Shown: in pieces, positions 14,445-23,939 of the stretch | How the letters are laid out: every line of letters starts with the position of its first letter | Numbering within the stretch: position 1 is the first letter of the stretch | NCBI GenBank assembly: GCA_035477015.1 | Contig: DATILB010000319.1 | Location: 1-24,555, forward strand | Length of the DNA: 24,555 nt | From: SSC3 sp035477015 | Lineage (GTDB): Bacteria; Actinomycetota; Actinomycetes; Propionibacteriales; Nocardioidaceae | Direction of reading: 5' to 3' | Notes under the pieces: model-generated | What the model was told of the DNA's origin: nothing | What the model saw: only the letters and a program-made list of their open reading frames with translations | Databases searched by the model: none | Made by a program: the position numbers and the translations under genes

Positions 14445-15236
14445 ATGTCGCTTCGTTTCCGCATGGTCGCTCTGACGGCCATCACACTCATCGTGAGCCT
14501 TCTCGGTACGCCGAACGCGCACGCAGCCGTGTCGTACGTCGCCCTAGGGGACTCCTACGCGTCCGGGGTCGGGACCAGGACGTACTACTCCGACAGCGGG
14601 TCCTGCTACCGGTCGCCGTATGCCTACGCCGTCGTGGATGCCGCCCGTATCGGCGCCACCCTTAGCTTCCAGGCCTGTAGTGGCGCCAAGACCGGCGACG
14701 TGAAGAACAACCAGCTCGGGACCTTGAGCACCGGTACGGCGTACGTGACCGTCCAGGTGGGCGGCAACGACGCCGGTTTCAGCGACGTGATCACCGAGTG
14801 CGCCCAGCCTGGGTGGATGTCCAACTGCAACGGTGCGATCGACACAGCGCAGGGAAAGATCCGCAACACGCTGCCGGCTTCCCTGGACTCGCTCTATGCC
14901 TTGATCCGCTCGAAGGCACCGAACGCAAAGGTGGTTGTCGTGGGCTACCCGAGGATCTTCAACGGCGAGGACTGCAACGCCGGCACCTGGTTCAGTCCGT
15001 CGGAAGAGTCCCGGCTCAATGGCACGGCCGACCTGCTCAACAGCACGATCTCAGGACGCGCGGCTGCCAAGGGCTTCAGCTTCGTGAATCCGACGACCGC
15101 GTTCGTCGGCCACGCTGTCTGTGACGACGTGGAGTGGGTCAACGGGCTGTCGAACCCGATCCGCGAGTCGTATCACCCGAACCGTAGCGGGCAGACCGGC
15201 TACGCGAACCTGGTGGACGACCACCTGACTAGCTAG
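14445..15236 (+). CDS. Secreted SGNH/GDSL-type esterase or lipase
   Basis: This 263-residue protein has a Sec signal peptide (MSLRFRM, hydrophobic 8-21, cleavage probably after AHA at 25-27). It is followed at once by block I GDSYASG with nucleophile Ser37. Block III is GGNDAGF (oxyanion Gly/Asn) and the C-terminal block has the catalytic His in SYHPNRSGQTGY. Several paired cysteines suit an exported disulfide-bonded enzyme and resemble the Streptomyces scabies/rimosus SGNH esterase type. It probably hydrolyses extracellular acyl esters. The ATG at 14445 follows AAGGG at fair spacing. It converges with the META lipoprotein gene, and their ends overlap by 8 bases. Confidence 0.9.
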   Translation: MSLRFRMVALTAITLIVSLLGTPNAHAAVSYVALGDSYASGVGTRTYYSDSGSCYRSPYAYAVVDAARIGATLSFQACSGAKTGDVKNNQLGTLSTGTAYVTVQVGGNDAGFSDVITECAQPGWMSNCNGAIDTAQGKIRNTLPASLDSLYALIRSKAPNAKVVVVGYPRIFNGEDCNAGTWFSPSEESRLNGTADLLNSTISGRAAAKGFSFVNPTTAFVGHAVCDDVEWVNGLSNPIRESYHPNRSGQTGYANLVDDHLTS

Positions 15237-16044
15237 CGGCGCGGTACTGCAGGCCGCTGCCGTCGGCGTGGGTCAGCGTGAGGATGTCATAGTCCTGCAC
15301 GTACGTGAGGGCGCTGCCGTCCAGGACAGCGAGGACCTCGGCTTCGGCACTGTTCTTGCAGGCCATCTTCGTGATCGCGGGCGCTGAGAGGACGAGCGTG
15401 TTGCTCGTAGCCTCGGTCACGTTGCCGCTGCCCTGGTTGCACCCCGTGAACACCTCGTAGCGGCCGTCGGCGGTAAAGCGCAGGCTCGGCACCGGTCCTG
15501 GCACGCTGCTCGCCGTACCGTCCGAGCTGCCGCCGTCGCTGAGGATCGACTCGAGCTCCCACGTCGTGCCCTCGAGCGGGATCGGGTTCTGGGCCTGTAC
15601 GTGCGCCTCGTCCGCGAACGTGATGCTGGTCCCGTCCTTGGACAGCACCAGTGACTCTGCCGTGACGGTCGCGCTGGGACTCGAGCCAAGGAAGTCGCTG
15701 AACCAGGTGTCCTGGTCCATCAGCTGCGGGTCGCAACCCATCTCGGTCATGACGTCGATGCCGCCGACGAGTACTCCGTTGTCGAGCCGACCGGTGCCAC
15801 CGAGGTGGTTGCAGCCGGCATTCGCGCTGAGCTTGCCGTCCTTGAACTGGAGCCACAGAGTGCTGCCTGCCACGAGCTGATGGCCGGTCACCTGGTCGCC
15901 TATGAAGGTCCGACCGTCGAGCGTCGCTGCCGGCTCCCCGTCCGGCTGCCCCGTCGGGGGAGCGGTGGCGGCGTCGCCGCAGGCGGCGAGGATCAGCAGG
16001 ACCGGGAAGAGAGCGATGGTGGCGCGCATGGCCGTTGGACGCAT
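15229..16044 (-). CDS. Lipoprotein with two META domains
   Basis: This 271-residue protein has a lipoprotein signal: short basic start, hydrophobic 8-19 and lipobox LAAC with Cys22 as lipidation site. Two META (HslJ-like) domains follow, at roughly 42-146 and 155-271. Each contains a conserved GCN segment (NAGCNHLGG and FTGCNQGSG) and a C-terminal hydrophobic strand. HslJ-type META proteins are associated with heat and novobiocin tolerance in E. coli; the role in actinobacteria is not defined. The ATG at 16044 is chosen for the signal peptide; 16029 is an alternative. It would be matured by Lgt, Lsp and the Lnt encoded upstream. Its start lies only 22 bases from the divergent dehydrogenase start. 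Confidence 0.85.
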   Translation of the reverse strand: MRPTAMRATIALFPVLLILAACGDAATAPPTGQPDGEPAATLDGRTFIGDQVTGHQLVAGSTLWLQFKDGKLSANAGCNHLGGTGRLDNGVLVGGIDVMTEMGCDPQLMDQDTWFSDFLGSSPSATVTAESLVLSKDGTSITFADEAHVQAQNPIPLEGTTWELESILSDGGSSDGTASSVPGPVPSLRFTADGRYEVFTGCNQGSGNVTEATSNTLVLSAPAITKMACKNSAEAEVLAVLDGSALTYVQDYDILTLTHADGSGLQYRAAS

Positions 16045-16054
16045 GGCTGCAGCG

Positions 16055-16060
16055 TAGGGT
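16055..16060 (+). promoter_or_regulatory. Leaderless -10 element of the alcohol dehydrogenase gene
   Basis: TAGGGT is 6 bases before the ATG at 16067, and there is no ribosome site in the 22 bases shared with the divergent lipoprotein gene. A leaderless transcript is likely. The promoters of the two genes must overlap the opposing coding sequence. Confidence 0.4.
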
Positions 16061-16066
16061 TCCTGC

Positions 16067-17083
16067 ATGCGTGTTGCGACGATCCACGGCACCCGTGACA
16101 TCCGCCTCGAGCAGCGTGACGAGCCCGTCGTCAAACGACCGACGGACGCCGTCGTCCGCGTGGTGGCCTCCTGCATCTGCGGCTCGGACCTCTGGCCGTA
16201 CCGTGGCGAGAACCCGATCACGCCCGGGGACCCGATGGGTCACGAGATCGTGGGAGTCGTCGAGGCCGTCGGTGATGCGGTGTCCAGCTTCGCTCCTGGC
16301 GACTTCGTGGTGGTGCCGTTCTGCCACTGCGACAACACCTGTGCGCACTGTCGAGCCGGCATGCAGTCGGCCTGCGAGAACCTCGGCTTCACGGGCGGCG
16401 GTCAAGGTGAGTTCGTCCGCGTCTTCCAGGCGGAGGGCAGCATGGTGAAGACCCAAGGCATGCCGGGAGACGACCTCATCCCGTCGCTGCTCACGCTTGC
16501 CGACGTGATGGCCACCGGATGGCACGCGGCGGTTGCAGCCCGCGTGCGCGAGGGCGGTACGGCAGTCGTCGTCGGCGATGGAGCCGTTGGCCTCTGTGGG
16601 GTCATTGCCGCCAAGCAGCTTGGCGCCTCGACGGTAATCGCGATGTCGCGACACGAAGACCGGCAGAAGCTCGCCAGCACGTTCGGAGCGACTGACATCG
16701 TGGCGGAGCGAGGCGATGACGGCGTCAAGCGGGTTCTCGAGCTCACCGACGGCATCGGCGCGGACGCCGTGCTGGAGTGCGTCGGCACCAACGAGTCCGT
16801 GAAGACGGCGTTCAAGTCCGCACGTCCTGGCGCGATGGTCGGCTTCGTCGGCGTACCCCACGGAGTCGAGCTGCCCGTGCGCAAAATGTTCGAACGCAAC
16901 GTCGGCCTGGCCGGTGGGATGGCCCCTGTGCGCGAGTACCTTCCGCACCTGCTCGACCTCGTCGTCTCGGGTGCCATCGAGCCAGGCCTGGTCTTCGACC
17001 TCGAGCTGCCCCTCGACGAGGTGGCCGAGGGCTATCGCGCGATGGATGAGCGACGCGCCACCAAGGTGCTCCTGCGCCCGTGA
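16067..17083 (+). CDS. Zinc-dependent alcohol dehydrogenase (MDR family)
   Basis: This 338-residue medium-chain dehydrogenase/reductase oxidises an alcohol or reduces an aldehyde with NAD(P). Catalytic zinc ligands are Cys38 (CGSD), His59 and Glu60 (GHE). The structural zinc cluster is Cys-rich, with Cys88, Cys92, Cys95 and Cys103 and an extra Cys86. The Rossmann loop GDGAVGLCG follows, and the MSRH segment after the second strand suggests NADP preference. Substrate is unknown. The next gene, a secreted transpeptidase-like protein, starts inside its stop codon (GTGA), though no shared function is evident. Confidence 0.9.
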   Translation: MRVATIHGTRDIRLEQRDEPVVKRPTDAVVRVVASCICGSDLWPYRGENPITPGDPMGHEIVGVVEAVGDAVSSFAPGDFVVVPFCHCDNTCAHCRAGMQSACENLGFTGGGQGEFVRVFQAEGSMVKTQGMPGDDLIPSLLTLADVMATGWHAAVAARVREGGTAVVVGDGAVGLCGVIAAKQLGASTVIAMSRHEDRQKLASTFGATDIVAERGDDGVKRVLELTDGIGADAVLECVGTNESVKTAFKSARPGAMVGFVGVPHGVELPVRKMFERNVGLAGGMAPVREYLPHLLDLVVSGAIEPGLVFDLELPLDEVAEGYRAMDERRATKVLLRP

Positions 17084-17835
17084 CGCGCAGGGCGGCGCTG
17101 TTGCTGCTGGCATCGCTGCTGGTGCCGGCTGACGCCTCCGCGTCGGTGCCCGCCTTCCATCCTTCACGCCTGCGGCACCTCGGCCGCGCGCGACAGGTGA
17201 TCGTCGTCACCTCTCCGTCGTGGGGCTCGTCGTACGCGACCTTGCGGGCGTACCGGAGGGACGCCGACGGCCACTGGCAACTCCACTTCGGGCCCTGGCG
17301 GGCTCGGCTCGGGTACGCCGGAATGTCGCTCGCCCGGCAGCGCAACCAGGACGACGGGACCACTCCCGCCGGCACGTTCCGACTGCTGTGGGGTTTCGGC
17401 TCGCTCGTCGACCCCGGCACGCGGCTCGCGCTGTACACGAGGTTCGACCAGGACGACTGGTGGCCGATCGACCCTCGGGACCCTGCGACATACAACGTCT
17501 TCCAGCGCTCACGGTCCAAGCAGGCGCGATGGCGGCGGGAGAAGGCCGAGCGGCTGGCGCACTGGGGTGACGACGAGTACCGCTACGGCGTCGTTCTCGA
17601 CTTCAACGTTCCTGACCAGGTGCGGTGGAGCAGCCGCTTGCGCCAGCACGTCACCGACGAGCCGGCCGACACGGCCAGAGGAGGCGCGATCTTCCTCCAC
17701 GTGAACGGCTCCGGGCCGACCGCCGGGTGCGTGTCGGTGAGCCTGGACCGGATGCGGAAGCTCCTGCTCTGGCTGGACGCGGCCCAAAGACCGCGAATCG
17801 TGATCGGACCTACATCGGTGATCGACGAGATGTGA
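17080..17835 (+). CDS. Secreted L,D-transpeptidase-like protein (YkuD domain)
   Basis: This 251-residue protein has a short signal peptide (MTRRAALLLLASLL, cleavage near Ala-Ser-Ala around 20-22). A C-terminal YkuD-type catalytic motif has His207 in FLHVNGSG and Cys217 in PTAGCVSVS. YkuD enzymes form 3-3 peptidoglycan cross-links or attach proteins to the wall using that cysteine. The motif has TAGC rather than the usual S-H-G-C, so it belongs to a divergent branch of unknown exact activity. The middle contains a Trp/Arg-rich segment (RSRSKQARWRREKAE). The GTG overlaps the preceding dehydrogenase stop. Confidence 0.83.
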   Translation: MTRRAALLLLASLLVPADASASVPAFHPSRLRHLGRARQVIVVTSPSWGSSYATLRAYRRDADGHWQLHFGPWRARLGYAGMSLARQRNQDDGTTPAGTFRLLWGFGSLVDPGTRLALYTRFDQDDWWPIDPRDPATYNVFQRSRSKQARWRREKAERLAHWGDDEYRYGVVLDFNVPDQVRWSSRLRQHVTDEPADTARGGAIFLHVNGSGPTAGCVSVSLDRMRKLLLWLDAAQRPRIVIGPTSVIDEM

Positions 17836-17864
17836 TGTCGGCAAGGCCTGGTTGAATCGCCAGC

Positions 17865-18677
17865 GTGGATCCGACTCTGACGCCGTTCGCCGACGCGAGC
17901 CGCCTGACGCCCCGAGCCGACGGGAGCTTCGACGGACTGGTCGACGCCGGCTGGACCATCGGCGGGAAGCCCAACGGCGGGTACCTCCTGGCAATGCTCG
18001 CCGCCGCAGCCGGTGAGGTCGTCCCACACGACCACGTGCTGGCGGCCAGCGCTCACTTCCTGCACTCTCCGGACCCCGGCCCGGTCACTGTCACCGCCGA
18101 GGTGCTGCGCGTGGGCCGGTCCGCGAGCCAGGTCCGCACGCGGATGTCACAGGACGACAAGCCCTGTATCGAAGCCCTGACAATGATCGGGACCCTTGAT
18201 CCAGCCTCGGAGCCGTACTGGTCCGCCGGCGTTCCCGCTCTTGCCGGCCGGGAGTTCGACGACTGCGTCCGGCTCGGCAGTGTCGGCGCCCGCGGGGTGC
18301 GCGTGGCGATCATGGAGCAGGTCGAACTTCGCCTCGACCCGGACGACCTCGGTTGGACGCGGGGTGAGCACCGGGGCATCGGAGAACTGCACGGCTGGCT
18401 GTCCTTGCCAGGGGCTGACTTCGACCCGGTGTCCCTCCTGTACGCCGTCGACTCGTTCCCACCCGCGACGTTCGACGTGGAGCTCAGCGGTTGGGTGCCC
18501 ACGCTCGAGCTGACCGCCTACGTGCGCGCGCTGCCGGCGCCGGGTCCCGTCCGGATACTGCACAAGGCGCAGCTGGTCGAGGGCGACCGGGTCGACGAGG
18601 TGTGCTTCATCTGGGACTCCCGCGGCCGTCTCGTCGCGCAGGCGACCCAGCTCGCCGGGATCCGCCTGGGCCGGTGA
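17865..18677 (+). CDS. Acyl-CoA thioesterase-like protein (TesB-type double hot-dog)
   Basis: This 270-residue protein resembles the TesB/4HBT_3 group: two hot-dog repeats, the first with GKPNGGYLLAMLAAA at about 33-47 and ASAHFLHSPDPGPVTVTAEVLR at about 64-85. The second has ELTAYVRALPAPGPVRILHKAQ and a closing WDSRGRLVAQATQLAG. This family hydrolyses acyl-CoA thioesters; many actinobacterial paralogues have unknown substrates. The GTG at 17865 has no good ribosome site. It ends 7 bases before the converging SDR gene. Confidence 0.82.
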   Translation: MDPTLTPFADASRLTPRADGSFDGLVDAGWTIGGKPNGGYLLAMLAAAAGEVVPHDHVLAASAHFLHSPDPGPVTVTAEVLRVGRSASQVRTRMSQDDKPCIEALTMIGTLDPASEPYWSAGVPALAGREFDDCVRLGSVGARGVRVAIMEQVELRLDPDDLGWTRGEHRGIGELHGWLSLPGADFDPVSLLYAVDSFPPATFDVELSGWVPTLELTAYVRALPAPGPVRILHKAQLVEGDRVDEVCFIWDSRGRLVAQATQLAGIRLGR

Positions 18678-18684
18678 GTCCTGT

Positions 18685-19512
18685 TCAGTCCTGCGGGCGG
18701 CCCTTGAAGTCGTCCATCGTCTTGTGCACGCCGAACACCTTGCCGACCAGCAGGTCGCGAAGGGGAGTGGGGACCAGGCCCTTGATGGACTCGTTGAGCA
18801 GCACGGTCTTCGGCATGATGACGAAGGCCGACCCCTTCTTCATCCGCTTCCACGTCGTGTTGACGACGTCCTCCGGCTCCAGAAGGGGCAGCAGCAGCCC
18901 GGCCTTGGCGCCGTCGAACATGCCGGTCTTCACGTAGTACGGACAGACGGTCGTGATCTTCACGTGGTCGTGGCCGGCCTGCTCAAGCTCGATGCGGACC
19001 GAGTCGGAGAAGCCGATCGCGGCCCACTTCGAGGCGGCGTACGACGCCATTCGGGGGTTGGCCACGAAGCCGGCGGACGACGCGATGTTGACCAGGCGGC
19101 ACTCGCCGTCAGCGGCGATCATCCCGGGCAGGAACTCGTGCGCGACGTACATCGGCGCCAGGCTGTTCACCTGGATGGTCAGCTCGCTGTCGCTCGGGTC
19201 GCACTCCCAGAAGTACTTGTTCCCGCGCACGATGCCGGCGTTGTTGAGGACGATCTCCGGGTCGCCGACCTCGGCCCTGACCCGTCCGGCCGCGTCAGCT
19301 ACTGCGACCCGGGAGGAGACATCGACGACGTACTCGTGGACGGTGCCGCCGGCTGTGCGCAGCTCCTCGGCGGTCTCCTTGAGTGCGCTCTCGTTGAGGT
19401 CCCACAGGATGACCCCTGCAGCACCTTCCTCGACGGCGCGCTGGGCGAACATCTTGCCCATGCCCATGGCCGCACCGGTGATGAGCACCAGCTTGCCGGA
19501 GACGGTCTTCAT
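18685..19512 (-). CDS. Short-chain dehydrogenase/reductase
   Basis: This 275-residue classical SDR has cofactor loop TGAAMGMG (12-19), Asp38 at the end of the second strand (favours NAD(H)), NNAG (90-93), and the catalytic set Asn116, Ser145, Tyr158, Lys162 (YAASK). The C-terminal part is extended and hydrophobic (about 222-260), as in SDRs acting on lipids or steroids and sometimes membrane-associated. Substrate is unknown. The ATG at 19510-19512 follows GGAG at 8-base spacing. It diverges from an AraC-type regulator across 55 bases with an inverted repeat, so that regulator may control it. Confidence 0.9.
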   Translation of the reverse strand: MKTVSGKLVLITGAAMGMGKMFAQRAVEEGAAGVILWDLNESALKETAEELRTAGGTVHEYVVDVSSRVAVADAAGRVRAEVGDPEIVLNNAGIVRGNKYFWECDPSDSELTIQVNSLAPMYVAHEFLPGMIAADGECRLVNIASSAGFVANPRMASYAASKWAAIGFSDSVRIELEQAGHDHVKITTVCPYYVKTGMFDGAKAGLLLPLLEPEDVVNTTWKRMKKGSAFVIMPKTVLLNESIKGLVPTPLRDLLVGKVFGVHKTMDDFKGRPQD

Positions 19513-19534
19513 CTTGTTACTCCTCAGTCACTTG

Positions 19535-19550
19535 AGCCTGGGAGCAGGCT
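19535..19550. promoter_or_regulatory. Inverted repeat between SDR and AraC-type genes
   Basis: AGCCTG (19535-19540) and CAGGCT (19545-19550) form a perfect 6-bp inverted repeat with a GGAG spacer in the 55-base divergent region. This is a likely regulator binding site for both genes, or a hairpin in the leader. Confidence 0.4.
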
Positions 19551-19567
19551 AAGGCACGATCGCGGCT

Positions 19568-20014
19568 GTGACCGATCCCGTCTCGGAACAGCGTCTACGC
19601 GACCTCGCGCTGCTGCGACGGGTCCGCGACCGGATGGACCGTGAGCACGCACAGCCGCTGGACGTCGAGGCGCTCGCGCGGGGTGTGAACATGTCCGCCG
19701 GCCACCTCAGCCGCGAGTTCAAGCGCGCGTACGGCGAGTCGCCGTACTCGTACCTGATGACGCGGCGCATCGAGCGGGCGATGGCACTGCTGCAACGCGG
19801 TGACCTCAGCGTCACCGACGTCTGCTTCGAGGTCGGTTGCTCCTCGCTTGGAACGTTCAGCACCCGGTTCACCGAGCTGGTCGGCGTTGCGCCCAGCGTC
19901 TACCGGCGTGACGGCGCCGAGGTGACCGCCGGCATGCCACCGTGCATCGCGAAACAGGTCACGAGACCGATCAGGAATCGAGAAGCGCCGGTCACCGAGG
20001 CACAACTAGCCTGA
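19568..20014 (+). CDS. AraC-family transcriptional regulator (DNA-binding domain only)
   Basis: This 148-residue protein consists essentially of an AraC-type double helix-turn-helix (about 18-118): LDVEALARGVNMSAGHLSREF and LSVTDVCFEVGCSSLGTFSTRF, followed by the usual GVAPSVYRR. There is no ligand-binding domain, so sensing would need a partner or protein level changes. The GTG start lacks a clear ribosome site. The next gene (VOC protein) begins 5 bases after its stop; AraC/VOC pairs of this type are common in actinobacteria. It probably controls the downstream resistance-like set and possibly the divergent SDR. Confidence 0.9.
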   Translation: MTDPVSEQRLRDLALLRRVRDRMDREHAQPLDVEALARGVNMSAGHLSREFKRAYGESPYSYLMTRRIERAMALLQRGDLSVTDVCFEVGCSSLGTFSTRFTELVGVAPSVYRRDGAEVTAGMPPCIAKQVTRPIRNREAPVTEAQLA

Positions 20015-20019
20015 CAGCC

Positions 20020-20430
20020 ATGGACATCACCATCAACGCAAGCTTCCTCCCGCACACCGACCCGGAGGCCTCGCTGGCCTTCTACCGCGACGTCCTCGGC
20101 TTCGAAGTCCGCCTCGACGTCGGCCAGGGCACGATGCGCTGGATCACCATCGGCCCCGTCGGTCAGCCCGACACCAGCATCGTGCTGACTCCACCTGCCG
20201 TTGACCCCGGCATCACCGAGGAGGAGCGACGCACCGTGACGGAGATGATGGCCAAGGGCACCTATGGCGCTCTGCTGCTGGCCACCAAGGATCTCGACGG
20301 TACGTTCGAGCGGGTCCAGGCCGCAGACGTGGAGATCGTCCAGGAACCGACCGAGCAGCCATACGGCATGCGGGACTGCGCGCTCCGGGATCCCGCGGGC
20401 AACCTGGTCCGCATCAAGCAGCTGCGCTGA
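20020..20430 (+). CDS. VOC-superfamily (glyoxalase/bleomycin-resistance-like) protein
   Basis: This 136-residue protein has the paired beta-alpha-beta-beta-beta modules of the vicinal oxygen chelate fold. The first module has the typical DPEASLAFYRDVLGFEVRLD, the second YGMRDCALRDPAGNLVRIKQ with the conserved DPxGN end. Members include metal-dependent lyases and dioxygenases and drug-sequestering proteins; which applies here cannot be told. It starts 5 bases after the AraC-type gene. A -10-like TAGCCT (20007-20012) lies 7 bases before the ATG, so it may also have its own leaderless start. Confidence 0.88.
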   Translation: MDITINASFLPHTDPEASLAFYRDVLGFEVRLDVGQGTMRWITIGPVGQPDTSIVLTPPAVDPGITEEERRTVTEMMAKGTYGALLLATKDLDGTFERVQAADVEIVQEPTEQPYGMRDCALRDPAGNLVRIKQLR

Positions 20431-20440
20431 GGCCTTCGTG

Positions 20441-20890
20441 ATGGAAGAGGCGCGCGACCTTGAGACGCGCAAGACGGACAGCCTGGCCATGCTGCAGACC
20501 GAGAACATCGACGTGTGGGTCGCGACCGCTTCGGCCGAAGGGGCTCCCTACCTCGTGCCGGTTTCACTGGCCTGGGTCGACGAGTGCCTGGTGATTGCGA
20601 TTGCCGCTTCGTCGGTCACCGCGCGCAACCTGTCCGAGTCCGGCGAGGCCCGGCTCGGGGTGGGGCCCACGCGCGACGTGGTGATGATCCATGCCACGGT
20701 CGAGAAGTCGCTCGACGTCGCAGCGGACGACGAGCTGTGGACGGCGTACACCGCGCAGGCTGACTGGGACCCTCGCCGCGAGGCGGGCTACCAGTTCTTC
20801 GTGCTGCGCCCATCCAGGGTGCAGGCCTGGCGCGAGGTCAACGAGATGGCGCGTCGTACGCTCATGCGCGACGGCACCTGGCTGGTGTGA
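20441..20890 (+). CDS. PNPOx-like flavin/F420-binding split-barrel protein
   Basis: This 149-residue protein fits the pyridoxamine 5'-phosphate oxidase-like split-barrel family. N-terminal strands contain VWVATASAEGAPYLVPVSLAWVDE and a middle GEARLGVGPTRDVVMIHATVE, and the family end is FFVLRPSRVQAW. Such proteins bind FMN, F420 or haem, and many are oxidoreductases of unknown substrate. It follows the VOC gene by 10 bases and precedes the UvrA-like gene by 16, indicating one transcript. Confidence 0.84.
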   Translation: MEEARDLETRKTDSLAMLQTENIDVWVATASAEGAPYLVPVSLAWVDECLVIAIAASSVTARNLSESGEARLGVGPTRDVVMIHATVEKSLDVAADDELWTAYTAQADWDPRREAGYQFFVLRPSRVQAWREVNEMARRTLMRDGTWLV

Positions 20891-20906
20891 GGGACGAGGG
20901 GACACG

Positions 20907-23264
<2,358 letters not shown>

Positions 23265-23277
23265 GACGCCGTCGTTT

Positions 23278-23305
23278 GGTGTAGGGCAGGTGTATGATTG
23301 GTGTA
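23278..23305 (+). repeat. Three GGTGTA repeats at 11-bp spacing over the vapB start
   Basis: GGTGTA occurs at 23278-23283, 23289-23294 and 23300-23305, with exactly 5 bases between copies, so all lie on the same helix face. They overlap a TATGAT -10 (23293-23298) placed 6 bases before the vapB ATG. This fits operator iterons for ribbon-helix-helix antitoxin dimers autoregulating a leaderless promoter. Confidence 0.65.
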
Positions 23306-23511
23306 TGGCCCGCACGAATATCGAGCTCGACGACGCGTTGGTGGACCGAGCCATGCACATGTTCGGTTTGAGCACGAAACGCGACGTCGTCGACCTGGCA
23401 CTTCGGCGCCTAGTCGGCACGCCCTTGACCGACGACTTCCTGAGCGGCCTTGAGGGAATCGGCTGGGAAGGCGACCTGGAGGCCATGCGGTCAGCCGAGT
23501 CCCACGCATGA
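23305..23511 (+). CDS. vapB: VapB-type antitoxin (ribbon-helix-helix)
   Basis: This 68-residue antitoxin of a type II system has an N-terminal strand RTNIELDD and helices with LVDRAMHMFGLSTKRDVVDLALRRLV, matching the VapB/ribbon-helix-helix family. The C-terminal part (about 45-68) is flexible and would bind and block the toxin. The ATG at 23305 fits the family start and a TATGAT -10 six bases upstream; a GTG five codons earlier would lie in the operator repeats. Its stop overlaps the toxin start (ATGA), as usual. Confidence 0.9.
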   Translation: MARTNIELDDALVDRAMHMFGLSTKRDVVDLALRRLVGTPLTDDFLSGLEGIGWEGDLEAMRSAESHA

Positions 23512-23924
23512 GGTTGCTGATCGACACGTCAGCGTGGGTCGACTACCTGCGGGGCGCACCGACTCCCACGACAGACGCGGTCAGAAAGCACCTGCTGGCC
23601 AAGGACACCGAGGTTGTGACGTGCGAGCCCGTGGCTCTGGAGCTCCTGGCCGGCGCAGGGGACGAGAGTCGCGCACGAAAGCTCGAGACCCTGATGAATG
23701 GGCTGGTCAGCCTCAGTCTCGATCCCTGGGCCGACTTCCGCGACGCAGCACGGATTTATCGCACCGCCAGGACGTCAGGCGAAACCATCCGCAGCCTGAC
23801 CGACTGCCTGATCGCGTCGATCGCGCTGAACCACACCGTGACGGTGCTGCACCGAGACCGGGATTTCGACGTGATCGCCCGGTTCACGGGGCTCAGTGTG
23901 GCAACAACAGAAGTTCGCCGATAA
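23508..23924 (+). CDS. vapC: VapC-type toxin, PIN-domain ribonuclease
   Basis: This 138-residue PIN-domain protein probably cleaves tRNA or rRNA when free of VapB. The acidic metal-binding set is present: Asp6 in LIDTSAW, Glu45 in ALELLAG, Asp99 in SLTDCLIAS, and Asp117/Asp119/Asp121 in LHRDRDFDVIA. The domain looks intact, so the system should be active. It overlaps vapB by 4 bases. The RNA target cannot be predicted from sequence. Confidence 0.93.
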   Translation: MRLLIDTSAWVDYLRGAPTPTTDAVRKHLLAKDTEVVTCEPVALELLAGAGDESRARKLETLMNGLVSLSLDPWADFRDAARIYRTARTSGETIRSLTDCLIASIALNHTVTVLHRDRDFDVIARFTGLSVATTEVRR

Positions 23925-23934
23925 TGCACATTAT
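23921..23934. repeat. AT-rich palindrome at the end of vapC
   Basis: ATAATG-CA-CATTAT (arms 23921-23926 and 23929-23934) includes the vapC stop and lies in the 15-bp gap to the converging LysE gene. It is unusually AT-rich for this GC-rich window; it may be part of a bidirectional terminator or mark the edge of the toxin-antitoxin insert. Confidence 0.35.
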
Positions 23935-23939
23935 GTCAA

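Noticed and set aside
15287..17167. Very long open frame (over 600 codons) on the minus strand across the META lipoprotein and dehydrogenase genes.
   Set aside because: It is antisense or out of frame to two well-supported genes, its translation is rich in Arg, Ala and His without domains, and long spurious frames are expected at this GC content.
23278..23934. vapBC as part of a mobile element.
   Set aside because: No transposase, integrase, flanking direct repeats or tRNA target are visible; only the AT-rich palindrome at its end hints at a boundary.
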